A stretch of DNA of 64,000 nucleotides from Papillibacter cinnamivorans DSM 12816. Lineage in GTDB: Bacteria > Bacillota > Clostridia > Oscillospirales > Oscillospiraceae. A program made the translations under genes and the position numbers. The stretch lies in NCBI RefSeq assembly GCF_900176335.1, contig NZ_FWXW01000004.1, positions 248,001-312,000 on the forward strand, written 5' to 3'. Shown piece by piece: positions 48,533 through 58,055 of this stretch (the first letter of the stretch is position 1; each line of letters begins with the position of its first letter). The notes below the pieces were generated by a model. The model was not told where the DNA came from and ran no database searches. It saw only the letters and a list, made by a program, of their open reading frames with translations.

Positions 48533-49519
48533 TTATCCCCCATATCCCTCGGGATGAGCCTCATGCCACCGCCAGGCGTCGGCGATGATCTCTTCGATAT
48601 CCGGATGCTTCGGCTTCCAGCCCAGGACCTTTTCCGCCTTTTCGCTGGAGGCCACCAGGACGGCGGGATCTCCCGGGCGGCGGGGCGCCTCGCTCACGGG
48701 GATGGGTTTTCCCGTGACGCGCCGGGCGGCCTCGATGATCTCCCGGTTGGAAAAGCCCCGGCCGTTTCCCAGGTTGAAGGCGGCGCTGGGGTTTCCCGCC
48801 TCCAGGTATTGAAGGGCCAGGAAATGGGCGTCCACCAGGTCTTCCACGTGGATGTAGTCCCGCACGCAGGTCCCGTCTGGGGTGGGATAATCGGTCCCGA
48901 ATAAGGTGAGGCTCTCCCGCTTTCCCTGGGCGGCGGCCAGGACCAGGGGAATGAGATGGGTCTCCGGCCGGTGATCCTCCCCGATGCCTCCGTCCTCCCG
49001 GGCGCCGGCAACGTTAAAGTACCGCAGTGCCGCGTATTTGAGGCCGTGGGCGGCATCGAACCAGCGGAGCATCTCTTCCACGATGAGCTTGCTCTGCCCG
49101 TAAGGGTTGGTGGGGCTTTTCGGGTGCTCCTCGCCGATGGGGACCCTCTCGGGCTCCCCGTAGACCGCGGCGGTGGAGGAAAAGACCAGGCGGCGCACCC
49201 CAAACTCCGCCATGGTCTCCAGAAGGGACAGCCCCGCCATGCAGTTGTTGCGGAAGTATTTTTCCGGCACGGTCATGCTCTCCCCCACCAGAGAAAAGGC
49301 GGCGAAATGGATGACCGCGTCGATTTGCTCCTTTTCAAACACGCTCCGGAGAAAGGCCCGGTCGCCCACGTCTCCCACGTAAAGCCGGCCGCCCGACAGG
49401 GCCTCTTTATGCCCCTTGGAAAGATTGTCCACCACCACGGCGTCGCCGCCGCGGCGGGAAAGCGCAGAGACGCAGTGGCTGCCGATATAGCCCGCGCCTC
49501 CGGTAATGAGTATCGACAT
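48533..49519 (-). CDS. galE: UDP-glucose 4-epimerase
   Basis: The protein has 328 residues of the short-chain dehydrogenase type. G-G-A-G-Y-I-G-S (7-14) binds NAD, S-S-T at 114-116 and Y140-x3-K144 form the catalytic triad, and R-Y-F-N-V-A-G is the family signature. It interconverts UDP-glucose and UDP-galactose for galactose use or surface polysaccharide. It is monocistronic with respect to visible neighbours; the esterase gene upstream ends 26 bp before it on the same strand and could be co-transcribed. Confidence 0.94.
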   Translation of the reverse strand: MSILITGGAGYIGSHCVSALSRRGGDAVVVDNLSKGHKEALSGGRLYVGDVGDRAFLRSVFEKEQIDAVIHFAAFSLVGESMTVPEKYFRNNCMAGLSLLETMAEFGVRRLVFSSTAAVYGEPERVPIGEEHPKSPTNPYGQSKLIVEEMLRWFDAAHGLKYAALRYFNVAGAREDGGIGEDHRPETHLIPLVLAAAQGKRESLTLFGTDYPTPDGTCVRDYIHVEDLVDAHFLALQYLEAGNPSAAFNLGNGRGFSNREIIEAARRVTGKPIPVSEAPRRPGDPAVLVASSEKAEKVLGWKPKHPDIEEIIADAWRWHEAHPEGYGG

Positions 49520-49545
49520 GGTTTAGCCTCCCGTTTGTATCAATA

Positions 49546-50502
49546 TTACAGGTCCAGAAGAAAGCGCCCGATGCTGGAAACGGCCTCCCCCGCCTTTTTA
49601 ATGGGGAACATCTGGAAGAGATGCCACATGCCCTCCCAGACCTCCAGGCGGCAGGGCACCTGGGCCTGGAGCAGGCGCTCGTGAAGCAGAATCGAGTCGC
49701 TGTACAGGATCTCGTTTTCCCCCACCTGTAGAAAGACCGGCGGGAATCCCGTGAAATCCCCGAAAAGGGGAGAGACCAGGGGGTCCTTCAGGTCGTGCCC
49801 CCGGGTATAGGCCCGGACTGCGGAGGCAAGATAATCATTGGTGAGCATGGGGTCGATTTCGGCCCGTTCCTTCCGGGACTCTCCGGAGCCGGTGAGATCC
49901 GTCCAGGGAGACATGCAGATGAGCGCCCGGGGGAGTTTCCGTCCCTGCTGCCGGAGCTTGTGTGTAAGGGCGAGGGTCAGGTTGCCCCCCGCCGACTCCC
50001 CGGCCACCACCACCCGCCCGGCCCCGTAGCCCAGGTACATGAGATGGTCCCAGGCCCGCAGGACATCCTCCAGCTGGGTGGGGAAGGAAAACTCCGGGGC
50101 CAGCCGGTATTCGAAGAGCAGAACGTCGAAACCCGTGGCCGAGGCAAGCTTCGAGGCCAGGATCCGGGCGTAGCTCAGTCCGCCGCTTAAAAAACCGCCC
50201 CCGTGGCAGTATAAAATGGCGTTCTTGCGGCTGTGGCCCCGCTCCGGGCGGATCCAGGCCGCGGGCATCCCGTCGATGTCGAAGGGCTGATACTGCATCC
50301 CCAGCATGGGGGAGACCAGCTTGCCCAGAAGGCGCTGGGCCTGGCGCTGGCGCTCGAGGCCCATGTCGTCGATGGCGCTGTGCACGTTGCGAAGGGCGGC
50401 CATGATGGGCTGGAGCTTCTTTTCTCCCATTTGTTCCTTGTCGGTGGCTTTATCCTGCAGGACTTTGAAACCAAATCCCTCGGGAAACCAGCGGCTGCTC
50501 AT
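49546..50502 (-). CDS. Alpha/beta hydrolase, hormone-sensitive-lipase-type esterase
   Basis: The protein has 318 residues from the ATG at 50502, six bases after AGGAGG. H-G-G-G (100-103) forms the oxyanion hole, S170 in G-E-S-A-G-G is the nucleophile, and D269 and H294 (G-M-W-H) complete the triad. There is no signal peptide, so it is cytoplasmic. It hydrolyses short acyl esters in related enzymes. It is divergent from an acyltransferase gene, and the two could add and remove acyl groups on the same product; that is only a contextual guess. Confidence 0.9.
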   Translation of the reverse strand: MSSRWFPEGFGFKVLQDKATDKEQMGEKKLQPIMAALRNVHSAIDDMGLERQRQAQRLLGKLVSPMLGMQYQPFDIDGMPAAWIRPERGHSRKNAILYCHGGGFLSGGLSYARILASKLASATGFDVLLFEYRLAPEFSFPTQLEDVLRAWDHLMYLGYGAGRVVVAGESAGGNLTLALTHKLRQQGRKLPRALICMSPWTDLTGSGESRKERAEIDPMLTNDYLASAVRAYTRGHDLKDPLVSPLFGDFTGFPPVFLQVGENEILYSDSILLHERLLQAQVPCRLEVWEGMWHLFQMFPIKKAGEAVSSIGRFLLDL

Positions 50503-50627
50503 AAATAACCTCCTGTGCGCGTATGCGCGCAACCCAAATATAAAATCTCCCACACACAAGGGAGCGGTGCTTTCATTGCGGCCGTGCCGTATTGACGGAA
50601 AAGCCGGCGCCCTCCGGCGGCAGAGTG

Positions 50628-50645
50628 AAGATCCGCACGGATCTT
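50628..50645. other. Hairpin in the divergent region (esterase leader)
   Basis: AAGATCC-gcac-GGATCTT (50628-50645). On the esterase side a GCCGG/CCGGC stem (50603-50618) followed by TTTTCC comes next. The rest of 50503-50797 shows no gene. Confidence 0.45.
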
Positions 50646-50797
50646 ATCCGTCTGGGGGAGCTCTCTGAAACCCTCGCAGGTATCATACCACATTCCGGAA
50701 GAAAATAGAATCATTCTGATTTGCCGAATGTTTCTCCGTTTCTCTGGAAAAGCGCGCCTTTCGGCGGCGGAACCTTCGCCTGATTTGCCTGATAATA

Positions 50798-50826
50798 TTG
50801 CCTCCGCCGGATGGCAATGATACAAT
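50798..50826 (+). promoter_or_regulatory. Promoter of the acyltransferase/DUF6320 pair
   Basis: TTGCCT (50798-50803), 17 bp, TACAAT (50821-50826), about 70 bp upstream of the TTG start codon. Confidence 0.6.
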
Positions 50827-50895
50827 ACTGGTAAATGAGTTATCATACAGACCGGGGAAACGCGCCGGCCCGGTCAAAACAAAGGGGGCGGAAAG

Positions 50896-52212
50896 TTGCA
50901 GGAAAAAAACGGAGCGGAAAAAAGCCGCGGCTGGTATAGGCTGGATAATTCCGCCGCGGTCTATCCCGCTATCCAGCGGGACGATTATTCCGCGATTTAC
51001 CGGTTTTCCGCGGTGATGAAAAAACGAGTCGACCCCGCGCTTCTTCAGCGGGCAGTGGACCTCACGATGCCGAGATTTCCCGTTTTCAACGTGTGCATAA
51101 AAAAAGGGGTGTTCTGGTATTATCTCGAGCCGAACCTCAAGCCCGGCCCCTTTGTCAAGCCGGATATAGCCAATCCCTGCATGCCCGTGCGGTTCCGGGA
51201 GGATAACGGGTATCTGCTGAGAATCTATTTTTATGAAAAACGCATTTCCGTCGAGATGTACCATGCCCTTACCGACGGGGCGGGGGCGATGGTGTTTTTA
51301 AAGACTCTGCTGGCCGAGTACCTGCGCCTGCAGGGATATGAGATTCCCTGCACCCTTGGGGTCAAAGACGTAGCCGCGCCCCCGGAAGAGGAGGAAGCCG
51401 AGGACGCCTACATCCGGTACGCCACCTCCGAGACCCCGCGCGGGATGAAGGAGGACAAGGCTTATCCGGGCCTCGGGACCCGGGCTCCCTTTTATACTCT
51501 GAACGTAATTTCGGGTCTGGTGTCTCTGGACGAGCTCCGCCTGACGGCGAAAAGCTACGGCGCCTCCATCACGGAATACCTTTCGGCGGTCCTTATCCGG
51601 GTGCTGCTGGACAAGCAGAAGCGGGAGCAGCCCCACAGGCTCCGCCCCGTGGCCCTGGCGGTCCCCATCGACCTGCGGAGATTTTTTCCCTCGGACACCC
51701 TGCGCAATTTCATTCTCAACGTCTGTCCCGCCGTGAACCCCGGCATGGGGGAGTATACCTTCGAGGAAATCGTCCGCCAGGTGCACCATTACATGCGCCT
51801 GAACTTAAGCCGCCAGTACCTGCGCGCCAAGATGACCGGGAATGTGAGGCTCCGCTTCAACCCCTTTGTTTCCCGCATACCCCTGGTGATGAAAAATCCC
51901 CTTCTCTATATCAATTATCAGAGGATGGGCAACCGGCAGTATTCCGCGACCCTTACCAATCCGGGGGTTTTCCGGGTTCCCGCGGCCATGCGGGAGCACA
52001 TCCAGAGAGCCGAGATGATGCTGGGGCAGTCCTTTGCCGCAAGAGCAAACTGCGGCTGCATCAGTTTTGGAAACACGATGGCCATCACCTTTGCCGGCTC
52101 CATCGTGGAACCCGACGTGGAACGGGAATTTTTCCGGCGCCTGGTCCGGGACGGGATTCATGTCCGGGTGGAAAGCAACCGGGAGGAGGGAAACGGATGT
52201 CATACTGCGTGA
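50896..52212 (+). CDS. Condensation-domain-like / alcohol acyltransferase superfamily protein
   Basis: The protein has 438 residues from a TTG about seven bases after AAAGGGGG. H-A-L-T-D-G (123-128) is the H-x3-D-G active-site motif of CoA-dependent acyltransferases such as condensation domains, Pap-type and alcohol acetyltransferases. No carrier-protein or adenylation domain is attached, so it is not an NRPS module. The C terminus (N-C-G-C-I-S-F-G-N) is conserved-looking but of unknown role. It overlaps the following membrane-protein gene by 16 bp. The acyl acceptor is unknown; a lipid or glycolipid is plausible given the membrane partner. Confidence 0.75.
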   Translation: MQEKNGAEKSRGWYRLDNSAAVYPAIQRDDYSAIYRFSAVMKKRVDPALLQRAVDLTMPRFPVFNVCIKKGVFWYYLEPNLKPGPFVKPDIANPCMPVRFREDNGYLLRIYFYEKRISVEMYHALTDGAGAMVFLKTLLAEYLRLQGYEIPCTLGVKDVAAPPEEEEAEDAYIRYATSETPRGMKEDKAYPGLGTRAPFYTLNVISGLVSLDELRLTAKSYGASITEYLSAVLIRVLLDKQKREQPHRLRPVALAVPIDLRRFFPSDTLRNFILNVCPAVNPGMGEYTFEEIVRQVHHYMRLNLSRQYLRAKMTGNVRLRFNPFVSRIPLVMKNPLLYINYQRMGNRQYSATLTNPGVFRVPAAMREHIQRAEMMLGQSFAARANCGCISFGNTMAITFAGSIVEPDVEREFFRRLVRDGIHVRVESNREEGNGCHTA

Positions 52213-52904
52213 ACTGCGGCGTGGAGCTCCACGAAACGGCGGGGGAATGCCCCCTGTGCAAAACCCCCGTCCGCAATCCCAAGTGCCCCGCGGACACGGT
52301 TTCCCCGAAGCCCTATCCCGCGGACAAAGGGGAGGTTCCCCCCGTGAGCCGGCGGGAGATCGCCCTTATTGTCAGCGCGATGCTCGCCTCGGTCTCGGCG
52401 GCCTGCGGCCTTTTAAACCTTCTTGTGCTCAATCCAGGACGCGGCTGGTCCTTGTATATCATCGGCGCCTGCGTCATGCTCTGGGTGATTCTGGTGCCCC
52501 CCTTCCTCACCCGCCGGGCCCGGGGGCTGCCGCACATTCTCATGGACGGCTGCGCAGTCGCCCTCTATGTGGGGCTCATATCGTTGGATCTCCGGGGCGC
52601 AGACTGGTATACGGCGGTGGCCCTTCCCCTCATCGGGGGGGCGATGGTGTTCGTATCCTTGCTCTACCTGCTGCTGCACCGCCGCCGCCGGTCGCTGCTT
52701 ACCGGCATTATTTCCTATATCGGCGCCGCGGGGGTCTATTCTTTGGGGGTGGAATGGATCCTGGACCGGTATCTGATAGAAAGCCCCGGCGTCAGCTGGT
52801 CCTTGGTGGTGTGCACCATCTGTGCCGCCCTCATGATCCCCCTGATCGTCGTACGCCGCCGCCCCGCCCTCCGGGAAGAGGCGCGGCGAAGATTCCATGT
52901 CTGA
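52197..52904 (+). CDS. DUF6320-like membrane protein with N-terminal zinc ribbon
   Basis: The protein has 235 residues. The N terminus C4-x2-C7-x10-C18-x2-C21 is a zinc ribbon, followed by a Pro-rich linker (28-50) and six hydrophobic segments ending in an Arg-rich cytoplasmic tail. The ATG follows GGGAGGAGGG and lies inside the end of the acyltransferase gene, so the two are translationally coupled. The pairing of such proteins with H-x3-D-G acyltransferases suggests that the membrane protein localises the enzyme. I cannot assign a function. Confidence 0.7.
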   Translation: MSYCVNCGVELHETAGECPLCKTPVRNPKCPADTVSPKPYPADKGEVPPVSRREIALIVSAMLASVSAACGLLNLLVLNPGRGWSLYIIGACVMLWVILVPPFLTRRARGLPHILMDGCAVALYVGLISLDLRGADWYTAVALPLIGGAMVFVSLLYLLLHRRRRSLLTGIISYIGAAGVYSLGVEWILDRYLIESPGVSWSLVVCTICAALMIPLIVVRRRPALREEARRRFHV

Positions 52905-52914
52905 AAAAGCGTGC

Positions 52915-52955
52915 ATAATATGCATATTATAATGAATATACATGAATATATTCAT
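52915..52955. promoter_or_regulatory. ArgR-like operators upstream of the arginine operon
   Basis: Two AT-rich palindromes: ATAATATGCATATTAT (52915-52930) and ATGAATATATTCAT (52942-52955). The second, in the context ACATGAATATATTCATC, fits the ARG box consensus (C/T-ATGAATA-N2-ATTCA type). Spacing between centres is about 26 bp, near the two-to-three helical turns typical of paired ARG boxes. Confidence 0.7.
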
Positions 52956-53017
52956 CTGGGAATGGAGGAATAAGCATTATATACAAGAATATATGATGTA
53001 AAATAAGAAAGTTCGGC

Positions 53018-53046
53018 TTGCATAATCATTCACCCTGTGGTATTCT
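53018..53046 (+). promoter_or_regulatory. Promoter of the arginine operon
   Basis: TTGCAT (53018-53023), 17 bp, TATTCT (53041-53046), followed by a leader of about 90 nt. The ArgR-like palindromes lie 60-100 bp upstream, so a second promoter closer to them is possible. Confidence 0.5.
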
Positions 53047-53072
53047 TTTTAAAACGGAGCCATACAGCTGCG

Positions 53073-53136
53073 GTTCCCCGCCGCCCGCGGCGGGGACTGT
53101 AAATTCCGATAGAACTTGCCGCTGCGGCGGCGGAAT
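53073..53136 (+). other. GC-rich double hairpin in the arginine-operon leader
   Basis: CCCCGCCG (53076-53083) pairs with CGGCGGGG (53088-53095); next, ATTCCG (53103-53108) pairs with CGGAAT (53131-53136) around an inner GCCGC/GCGGC. The second stem ends directly at the GGAG ribosome-binding site of argG, so it could affect translation. Confidence 0.45.
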
Positions 53137-53145
53137 GGAGCAAAC

Positions 53146-54366
53146 ATGAAACAGATCAAAAAAGCCGTTCTGGCGTATTCCGGAGGACTGGATACCTCCA
53201 TCATCATCCCATGGCTGAAGGAAAATTACGGCTGCGAGGTGATCGCCGTCTCCGCCGACGTGGGCCAGGGGGACGAACTGGAGGGCCTGGAGCAGAAAGC
53301 TTTGAAAACCGGAGCCTCCAAGCTCTACATTCTGGACCTGGTGGACGAGTTTGTTAACGACTACATCATCCCCACCATGAAGGCGGGAGCGGTGTACGAG
53401 GACGGGTACCTCCTGGGTACCTCCTTCGCCCGGCCCATCATCGCCAAAAAGATAGTGGAGATCGCCAAGGCCGAGGGAGCCGACGCCATCGTCCACGGCT
53501 GCACGGGGAAGGGAAACGACCAGGTGCGCTTTGAGCTTACCATCAAGGCCTTCGCCCCCGAGATGACCATCATTGCTCCCTGGCGCATCTGGGATCTCAA
53601 AAGCCGCGACGATGAGATCGACTACGCCGAGGCCCACAACATACCCCTGAAGATCAACCGCGAGACCAACTATTCCAAGGACAAGAATCTCTGGCATCTG
53701 AGCCACGAGGGTTTGGACCTGGAGGATCCCGGCAACGAGCCGGACCTGGAGTCCATCCTGGAGATGGGCGTGACCCCGGAAGCCGCCCCCGACGAGCCGG
53801 CCTATGTCACCGTTGACTTCGACAAGGGTGTCCCCGTTGCGGTAAACGGGGAGGAGATGAGCGCCACAGAAGTGATTCGGCAGCTCAACGTTCTCGGCGG
53901 GGCCAACGGCGTGGGGATTCAGGACCTGGTGGAAAACCGCCTGGTGGGCATGAAGAGCCGCGGCGTGTACGAGACTCCCGGCGGCACCATTCTCTACCGG
54001 GCCCATACCGTCCTGGAGACCATCACCCTGGACAAGGAGACCCTCCGGGTGAAAACCCAGCTGGCCCAGAAATACGCCGACCTGGTTTACAACGGCCAGT
54101 GGTTCACCCCCCTGCGGGAGGCCCTGGATGCCTTTGTGGATAAGACCCAGCAAACCGTCACCGGCACGGTGCGTCTGAAGCTCTATAAGGGCAACGTCAT
54201 GAACGCCGGCGTCTGGTCCCCCTATTCCCTCTACAGCGAGTCGGTGGCCACCTTCGGGGAGAGCGATTATAACCAGAAGGATTCCGAGGGCTTTATAAAC
54301 CTCTTCGGCCTTCCGATCAAGGTGAAGGCGACCCTGGACGCTCAGCGGGAAGACGCCGTAAAATAA
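53146..54366 (+). CDS. argG: Argininosuccinate synthase
   Basis: The protein has 406 residues from the ATG at 53146 after [13 protein letters not shown] (10-18) is the ATP pyrophosphatase loop, and [12 protein letters not shown] and the S-P-Y-S-L-Y segment are family signatures. It condenses citrulline and aspartate with ATP to argininosuccinate. It is the first gene of argGHCJBDF, an order that puts the last steps first. Confidence 0.97.
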   Translation: MKQIKKAVLAYSGGLDTSIIIPWLKENYGCEVIAVSADVGQGDELEGLEQKALKTGASKLYILDLVDEFVNDYIIPTMKAGAVYEDGYLLGTSFARPIIAKKIVEIAKAEGADAIVHGCTGKGNDQVRFELTIKAFAPEMTIIAPWRIWDLKSRDDEIDYAEAHNIPLKINRETNYSKDKNLWHLSHEGLDLEDPGNEPDLESILEMGVTPEAAPDEPAYVTVDFDKGVPVAVNGEEMSATEVIRQLNVLGGANGVGIQDLVENRLVGMKSRGVYETPGGTILYRAHTVLETITLDKETLRVKTQLAQKYADLVYNGQWFTPLREALDAFVDKTQQTVTGTVRLKLYKGNVMNAGVWSPYSLYSESVATFGESDYNQKDSEGFINLFGLPIKVKATLDAQREDAVK

Positions 54367-54390
54367 TACATCCCCAAAAGGAGAGCGCAT

Positions 54391-55779
54391 ATGAAACTGT
54401 GGTCGGGCCGGTTTCAGAAGGAGACCGACGGGAAAGTAAACGACTTCAACTCCTCCATCCGCTTTGACGCAAGGCTGTACCGGGAGGATATCCGGGGCAG
54501 CATCGCCCACGCTTCCATGATGGGAGAGCAAGGGATAATCTCCCCGGAGGAGGCGCGGAAGCTGGTATCGGGGCTCGAAGACCTCCTCGCGGACATCGAG
54601 GCCGGCAAGGTGGAGTTTTCCCCGGATAACGAGGATATCCACATGAACATAGAGGCCCTGCTGACCGAGCGCCTGGGGGAGACGGGAAAGCGCCTGCACA
54701 CCGCCCGGAGCCGGAACGACCAGGTGGCCGTGGACCTGCGGCTGTACTTAAAGCGGGAGATTCCGAAGGTTCTGGAACAGATCCTGGACCTTCAGAGGGT
54801 GCTGGTGAAAAAGGCGGAGGAGAACCTCGACACTGTCATGCCGGGCTACACTCATCTTCAGAGGGCCCAGCCGATTACCTTCGCCCATCACATGATGGCC
54901 TATGCCAACATGTTCTGCCGGGACGTGACCCGGCTGGAGGACTGCCTCGGGCGGATGGACCGTTCCCCCCTGGGCTCCGGCGCCCTGGCGGGTACCACCC
55001 ATCCTCTGGACCGCAGAAAAACGGCGGAGCTTCTGGGCTTTGCCGGGATCACGGAAAACAGTCTGGACGGGGTTTCCGACCGGGACTACGCCATAGAACT
55101 CTGCTCGGCCCTCTCCATCCTTATGATGCACCTGTCCCGGTTTTCCGAGGAGATCATCCTCTGGTGCTCCTGGGAGTTCAAATTCGTGGAGCTGGACGAC
55201 GCCTTTTCCACCGGCTCCTCCATCATGCCCCAGAAGAAAAACCCCGACGTTGCCGAGCTGGTGCGGGGAAAGACCGGACGGGTCTACGGCTCTCTCGTGA
55301 CCCTGCTCACGGTGATGAAGTCTCTGCCTCTGGCTTACAACAAGGATATGCAGGAGGACAAGGAGCCGGTTTTCGACGCTCTGGACACGGTGCGGCTCTG
55401 CCTCCCGGTATTCACCGGCATGGTGGACACCATGAAAGTGCGCCCGGATAACATGCGGAAGGCCGCCGAAAAGGGCTTTCTCAACGCCACCGACTGTGCC
55501 GACTACCTTGCCAAGCGCGGCGTTCCCTTCCGGGACGCCTATACCGCGTCCGGCCGCCTGGTGCGCGAGTGCGTCGAGGCCGGGAAAACCCTGGAGGAGC
55601 TTTCTCTGGAGGAACTCCGAAAATATTCCCCCGCCTTCGACGGGGACGTGTATCAGGCCCTCTCTTTGGACGAGTGCGTCGCCCAGCGGAAGACTGAGGG
55701 CGGCCCCGCGCCGGAGGAGGTGCGGCGGCAGATGGATCTGATTTTGAAATTTGTTGAGGCGAGAACGGGTGAAAAGTAA
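54391..55779 (+). CDS. argH: Argininosuccinate lyase
   Basis: The protein has 462 residues. [12 protein letters not shown] is the fumarase/aspartase superfamily signature loop, and [10 protein letters not shown] and T-H-L-Q-R-A-Q-P contribute substrate-binding and catalytic His residues. It cleaves argininosuccinate to arginine and fumarate. It starts 24 bp after argG and overlaps argC by 11 bp. Confidence 0.97.
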   Translation: MKLWSGRFQKETDGKVNDFNSSIRFDARLYREDIRGSIAHASMMGEQGIISPEEARKLVSGLEDLLADIEAGKVEFSPDNEDIHMNIEALLTERLGETGKRLHTARSRNDQVAVDLRLYLKREIPKVLEQILDLQRVLVKKAEENLDTVMPGYTHLQRAQPITFAHHMMAYANMFCRDVTRLEDCLGRMDRSPLGSGALAGTTHPLDRRKTAELLGFAGITENSLDGVSDRDYAIELCSALSILMMHLSRFSEEIILWCSWEFKFVELDDAFSTGSSIMPQKKNPDVAELVRGKTGRVYGSLVTLLTVMKSLPLAYNKDMQEDKEPVFDALDTVRLCLPVFTGMVDTMKVRPDNMRKAAEKGFLNATDCADYLAKRGVPFRDAYTASGRLVRECVEAGKTLEELSLEELRKYSPAFDGDVYQALSLDECVAQRKTEGGPAPEEVRRQMDLILKFVEARTGEK

Positions 55780-56701
55780 GGTTTTTATAGACGGCAGGGA
55801 GGGGACCACCGGCCTGCAGATCCAGGAAAGACTGGCCGGCCGGCGGGAGCTTGAGCTTCTTTCCATTTCCGACGCCCTGCGCAAGGACCCGGCCGAGCGC
55901 CGCAGGCTTTTGAACGAAGCCGACCTGGTGTTTCTCTGCCTGCCGGACGAGGCCGCCAGGGAAGCTGTTTCCATGATCGAAAACGGGAAAACCCGGGTGA
56001 TCGACGCCTCCACCGCACACCGGACGGCGGAGGGCTGGGACTATGGGTTCCCCGAGCTGTCTTCCGGACACAGAGCCGCCGTAGCGGCCTCACGGCGGGT
56101 GGCGAACCCCGGCTGCCACGCCACGGGCTTTATCTCCGTCGTATACCCCCTGGTGAAGATGGGGATCCTCTCCCCGGCAAGCCTTCTCTCCTGCCACTCG
56201 CTCACCGGTTACAGCGGCGGCGGGAAAAAGATGATCGCCGAGTACCGGGACCCCGGCCGGGCCGCCGAGTTTGCCGCTCCCCGGCAGTACGGTCTGAACC
56301 TTTCCCACAAGCACCTTCCGGAGATGAAAACCGTCTGCGGGCTGCACACACCGCCCGTTTTTTCCCCCATCGTGGCGGATTTTTACGCGGGTATGGCCGT
56401 CTTCGTCCCCCTGCATAAGGAGCTCACCGGGGGGCTGGGGGCCCGGGAACTCCGGGAAGCTCTGGCGGGGTATTACGCGGGGCAGCGGTTCGTTTCCGTC
56501 TCTCCCGAGGTGAAGACCGCCGGGATGCTGAGCCCCTTGGGCTTCGAAGGAACCAACCGCCTGGAGATCACCCTCTGCGGAAACGGGGAGCAGGCTGTGG
56601 CGGCTGCCCGGTTCGACAACCTGGGGAAAGGCGCCTCCGGTGCCGCCGTCCAGAACATGAACCTCATGCTGGGGCTGGACGAGGGCGCGGGACTGGAATA
56701 A
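55769..56701 (+). CDS. argC: N-acetyl-gamma-glutamyl-phosphate reductase (short, type 2)
   Basis: The protein has 310 residues, counted from a GTG inside the end of argH, nine bases after GAGG. The NADP loop D-G-R-E-G-T-T-G and the catalytic Cys116 in N-P-G-C-H-A-T-G are those of the short (about 310-residue) AGPR type, rather than the 340-350-residue form. It reduces N-acetylglutamyl phosphate to the semialdehyde. Translational coupling to argH is likely. Confidence 0.93.
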   Translation: MKSKVFIDGREGTTGLQIQERLAGRRELELLSISDALRKDPAERRRLLNEADLVFLCLPDEAAREAVSMIENGKTRVIDASTAHRTAEGWDYGFPELSSGHRAAVAASRRVANPGCHATGFISVVYPLVKMGILSPASLLSCHSLTGYSGGGKKMIAEYRDPGRAAEFAAPRQYGLNLSHKHLPEMKTVCGLHTPPVFSPIVADFYAGMAVFVPLHKELTGGLGARELREALAGYYAGQRFVSVSPEVKTAGMLSPLGFEGTNRLEITLCGNGEQAVAAARFDNLGKGASGAAVQNMNLMLGLDEGAGLE

Positions 56702-56736
56702 ACGAGTATCGCCGCATTTGGCGGGAGGAGATAGTT

Positions 56737-57954
56737 ATGCAGGAAATTACAGGGGGCGTCGCCGCTCCCATCGGTTTTACCGCGGCGGGGATCCACTGCG
56801 GAGTGAAAAATAAAAACCCGGAGAAAAAGGACGTGGCCCTGATATACTCAGAGGTTCCCTGCGCTGCCGCGGCGGTGTACACCAAAAACCGGGTCAAGGC
56901 CGCGCCCATCTGGGTTACCATGGAGAACCTGTCCGACGGAAAGGCTCAGGCGGTGATCTGCAACAGCGGCAACGCCAATGCCTGCGCTCCCGGAGGAACG
57001 GAAAACGCGAAGACGATGTGCAAAGCTGCGGCGAGGACCCTGAACATCCCGGAGAGCGACGTGGTGGTGGCCTCCACGGGGGTCATCGGCCAGCCGCTGA
57101 ACATCGGAGTGATCGAAGCGGGCATCCCCGCCCTGGTTTCCGCCCTGTCGAAAGACGGGTCGGACGCGGCGGCCAGGGCCATCATGACCACCGACCTTAT
57201 GAAAAAGGAGATCGCGGTGCGCTTTAACCTGGACGGTAAAACCGTCACCATGGGGGGCATCGCCAAGGGATCCGGCATGATCCATCCCAACATGGGAACC
57301 ATGCTTTGCTTCATCACCACCGACGCGGCGGTGGAGCCCGTTTACCTCAGAAAACTCCTCCTGGCCGCGGCGGAGCGTACTTTCAACCGTGTCAGCGTGG
57401 ACGGGGACACCTCCACCAACGACATGTGCGCCGTGCTGACAAACGGTCTGGCGGGAAATACCGTGATCGCGGCGGAAGGGAAGGACAGCGAAGCCTTTCT
57501 GGATGCCCTGGTCCATGTCTGCCGGTATCTGGCCCGGTGTATGGCCGAGGACGGGGAGGGCGCCACCCATCTGGTCACCGCCAAAGTCGGCGGAGCATCC
57601 GACAACGAGACCGCGGCGGCCCTTTCCATGGCGGTGGTCTCCTCTTCTCTGGTGAAGGCCGCCATGTTCGGCGCCGACGCCAACTGGGGCAGGGTCCTCT
57701 GCGCCATGGGTTACTCCGGCGCTGACTTCCGTCCCGAGGCGACCGACGTGTATTTCCGTTCCAAATCGGGAGAAATCCTGGTCTGCAGCGCGGGAACGGG
57801 GATTTCCTTCGACGAGGCCGAGGCCAAGCGCATCCTCTCGGAAAAGGAGATCATCATCGATATCCGCCTCAGTGAGGGCGGGGGAACGGGCGAGGCCTGG
57901 GGCTGCGACCTTACCTACGACTATGTCCGCATCAACGGAGATTACAGAACCTGA
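56737..57954 (+). CDS. argJ: Bifunctional ornithine acetyltransferase / N-acetylglutamate synthase
   Basis: The protein has 405 residues. ArgJ proteins cleave themselves before a catalytic threonine in a P-N-M-A-T-M-L context; here the site reads P-N-M-G-T-M-L (G187-T188), with K-G-S-G-M-I-H before it. The threonine is kept and only the preceding Ala is Gly. It recycles the acetyl group from N-acetylornithine to glutamate, which makes the pathway cyclic, so argA and argE are not needed and are indeed not present in this operon. Confidence 0.95.
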   Translation: MQEITGGVAAPIGFTAAGIHCGVKNKNPEKKDVALIYSEVPCAAAAVYTKNRVKAAPIWVTMENLSDGKAQAVICNSGNANACAPGGTENAKTMCKAAARTLNIPESDVVVASTGVIGQPLNIGVIEAGIPALVSALSKDGSDAAARAIMTTDLMKKEIAVRFNLDGKTVTMGGIAKGSGMIHPNMGTMLCFITTDAAVEPVYLRKLLLAAAERTFNRVSVDGDTSTNDMCAVLTNGLAGNTVIAAEGKDSEAFLDALVHVCRYLARCMAEDGEGATHLVTAKVGGASDNETAAALSMAVVSSSLVKAAMFGADANWGRVLCAMGYSGADFRPEATDVYFRSKSGEILVCSAGTGISFDEAEAKRILSEKEIIIDIRLSEGGGTGEAWGCDLTYDYVRINGDYRT

Positions 57955-58055
57955 AAAAACATGGAAGCTGGTATGAAATCGATATCCGCCGGCATACTGT
58001 GCCCGGCGGCGGACCCAATCCCAGCCGGCGCACAGCGGCGGAACGGAAGGTATAT

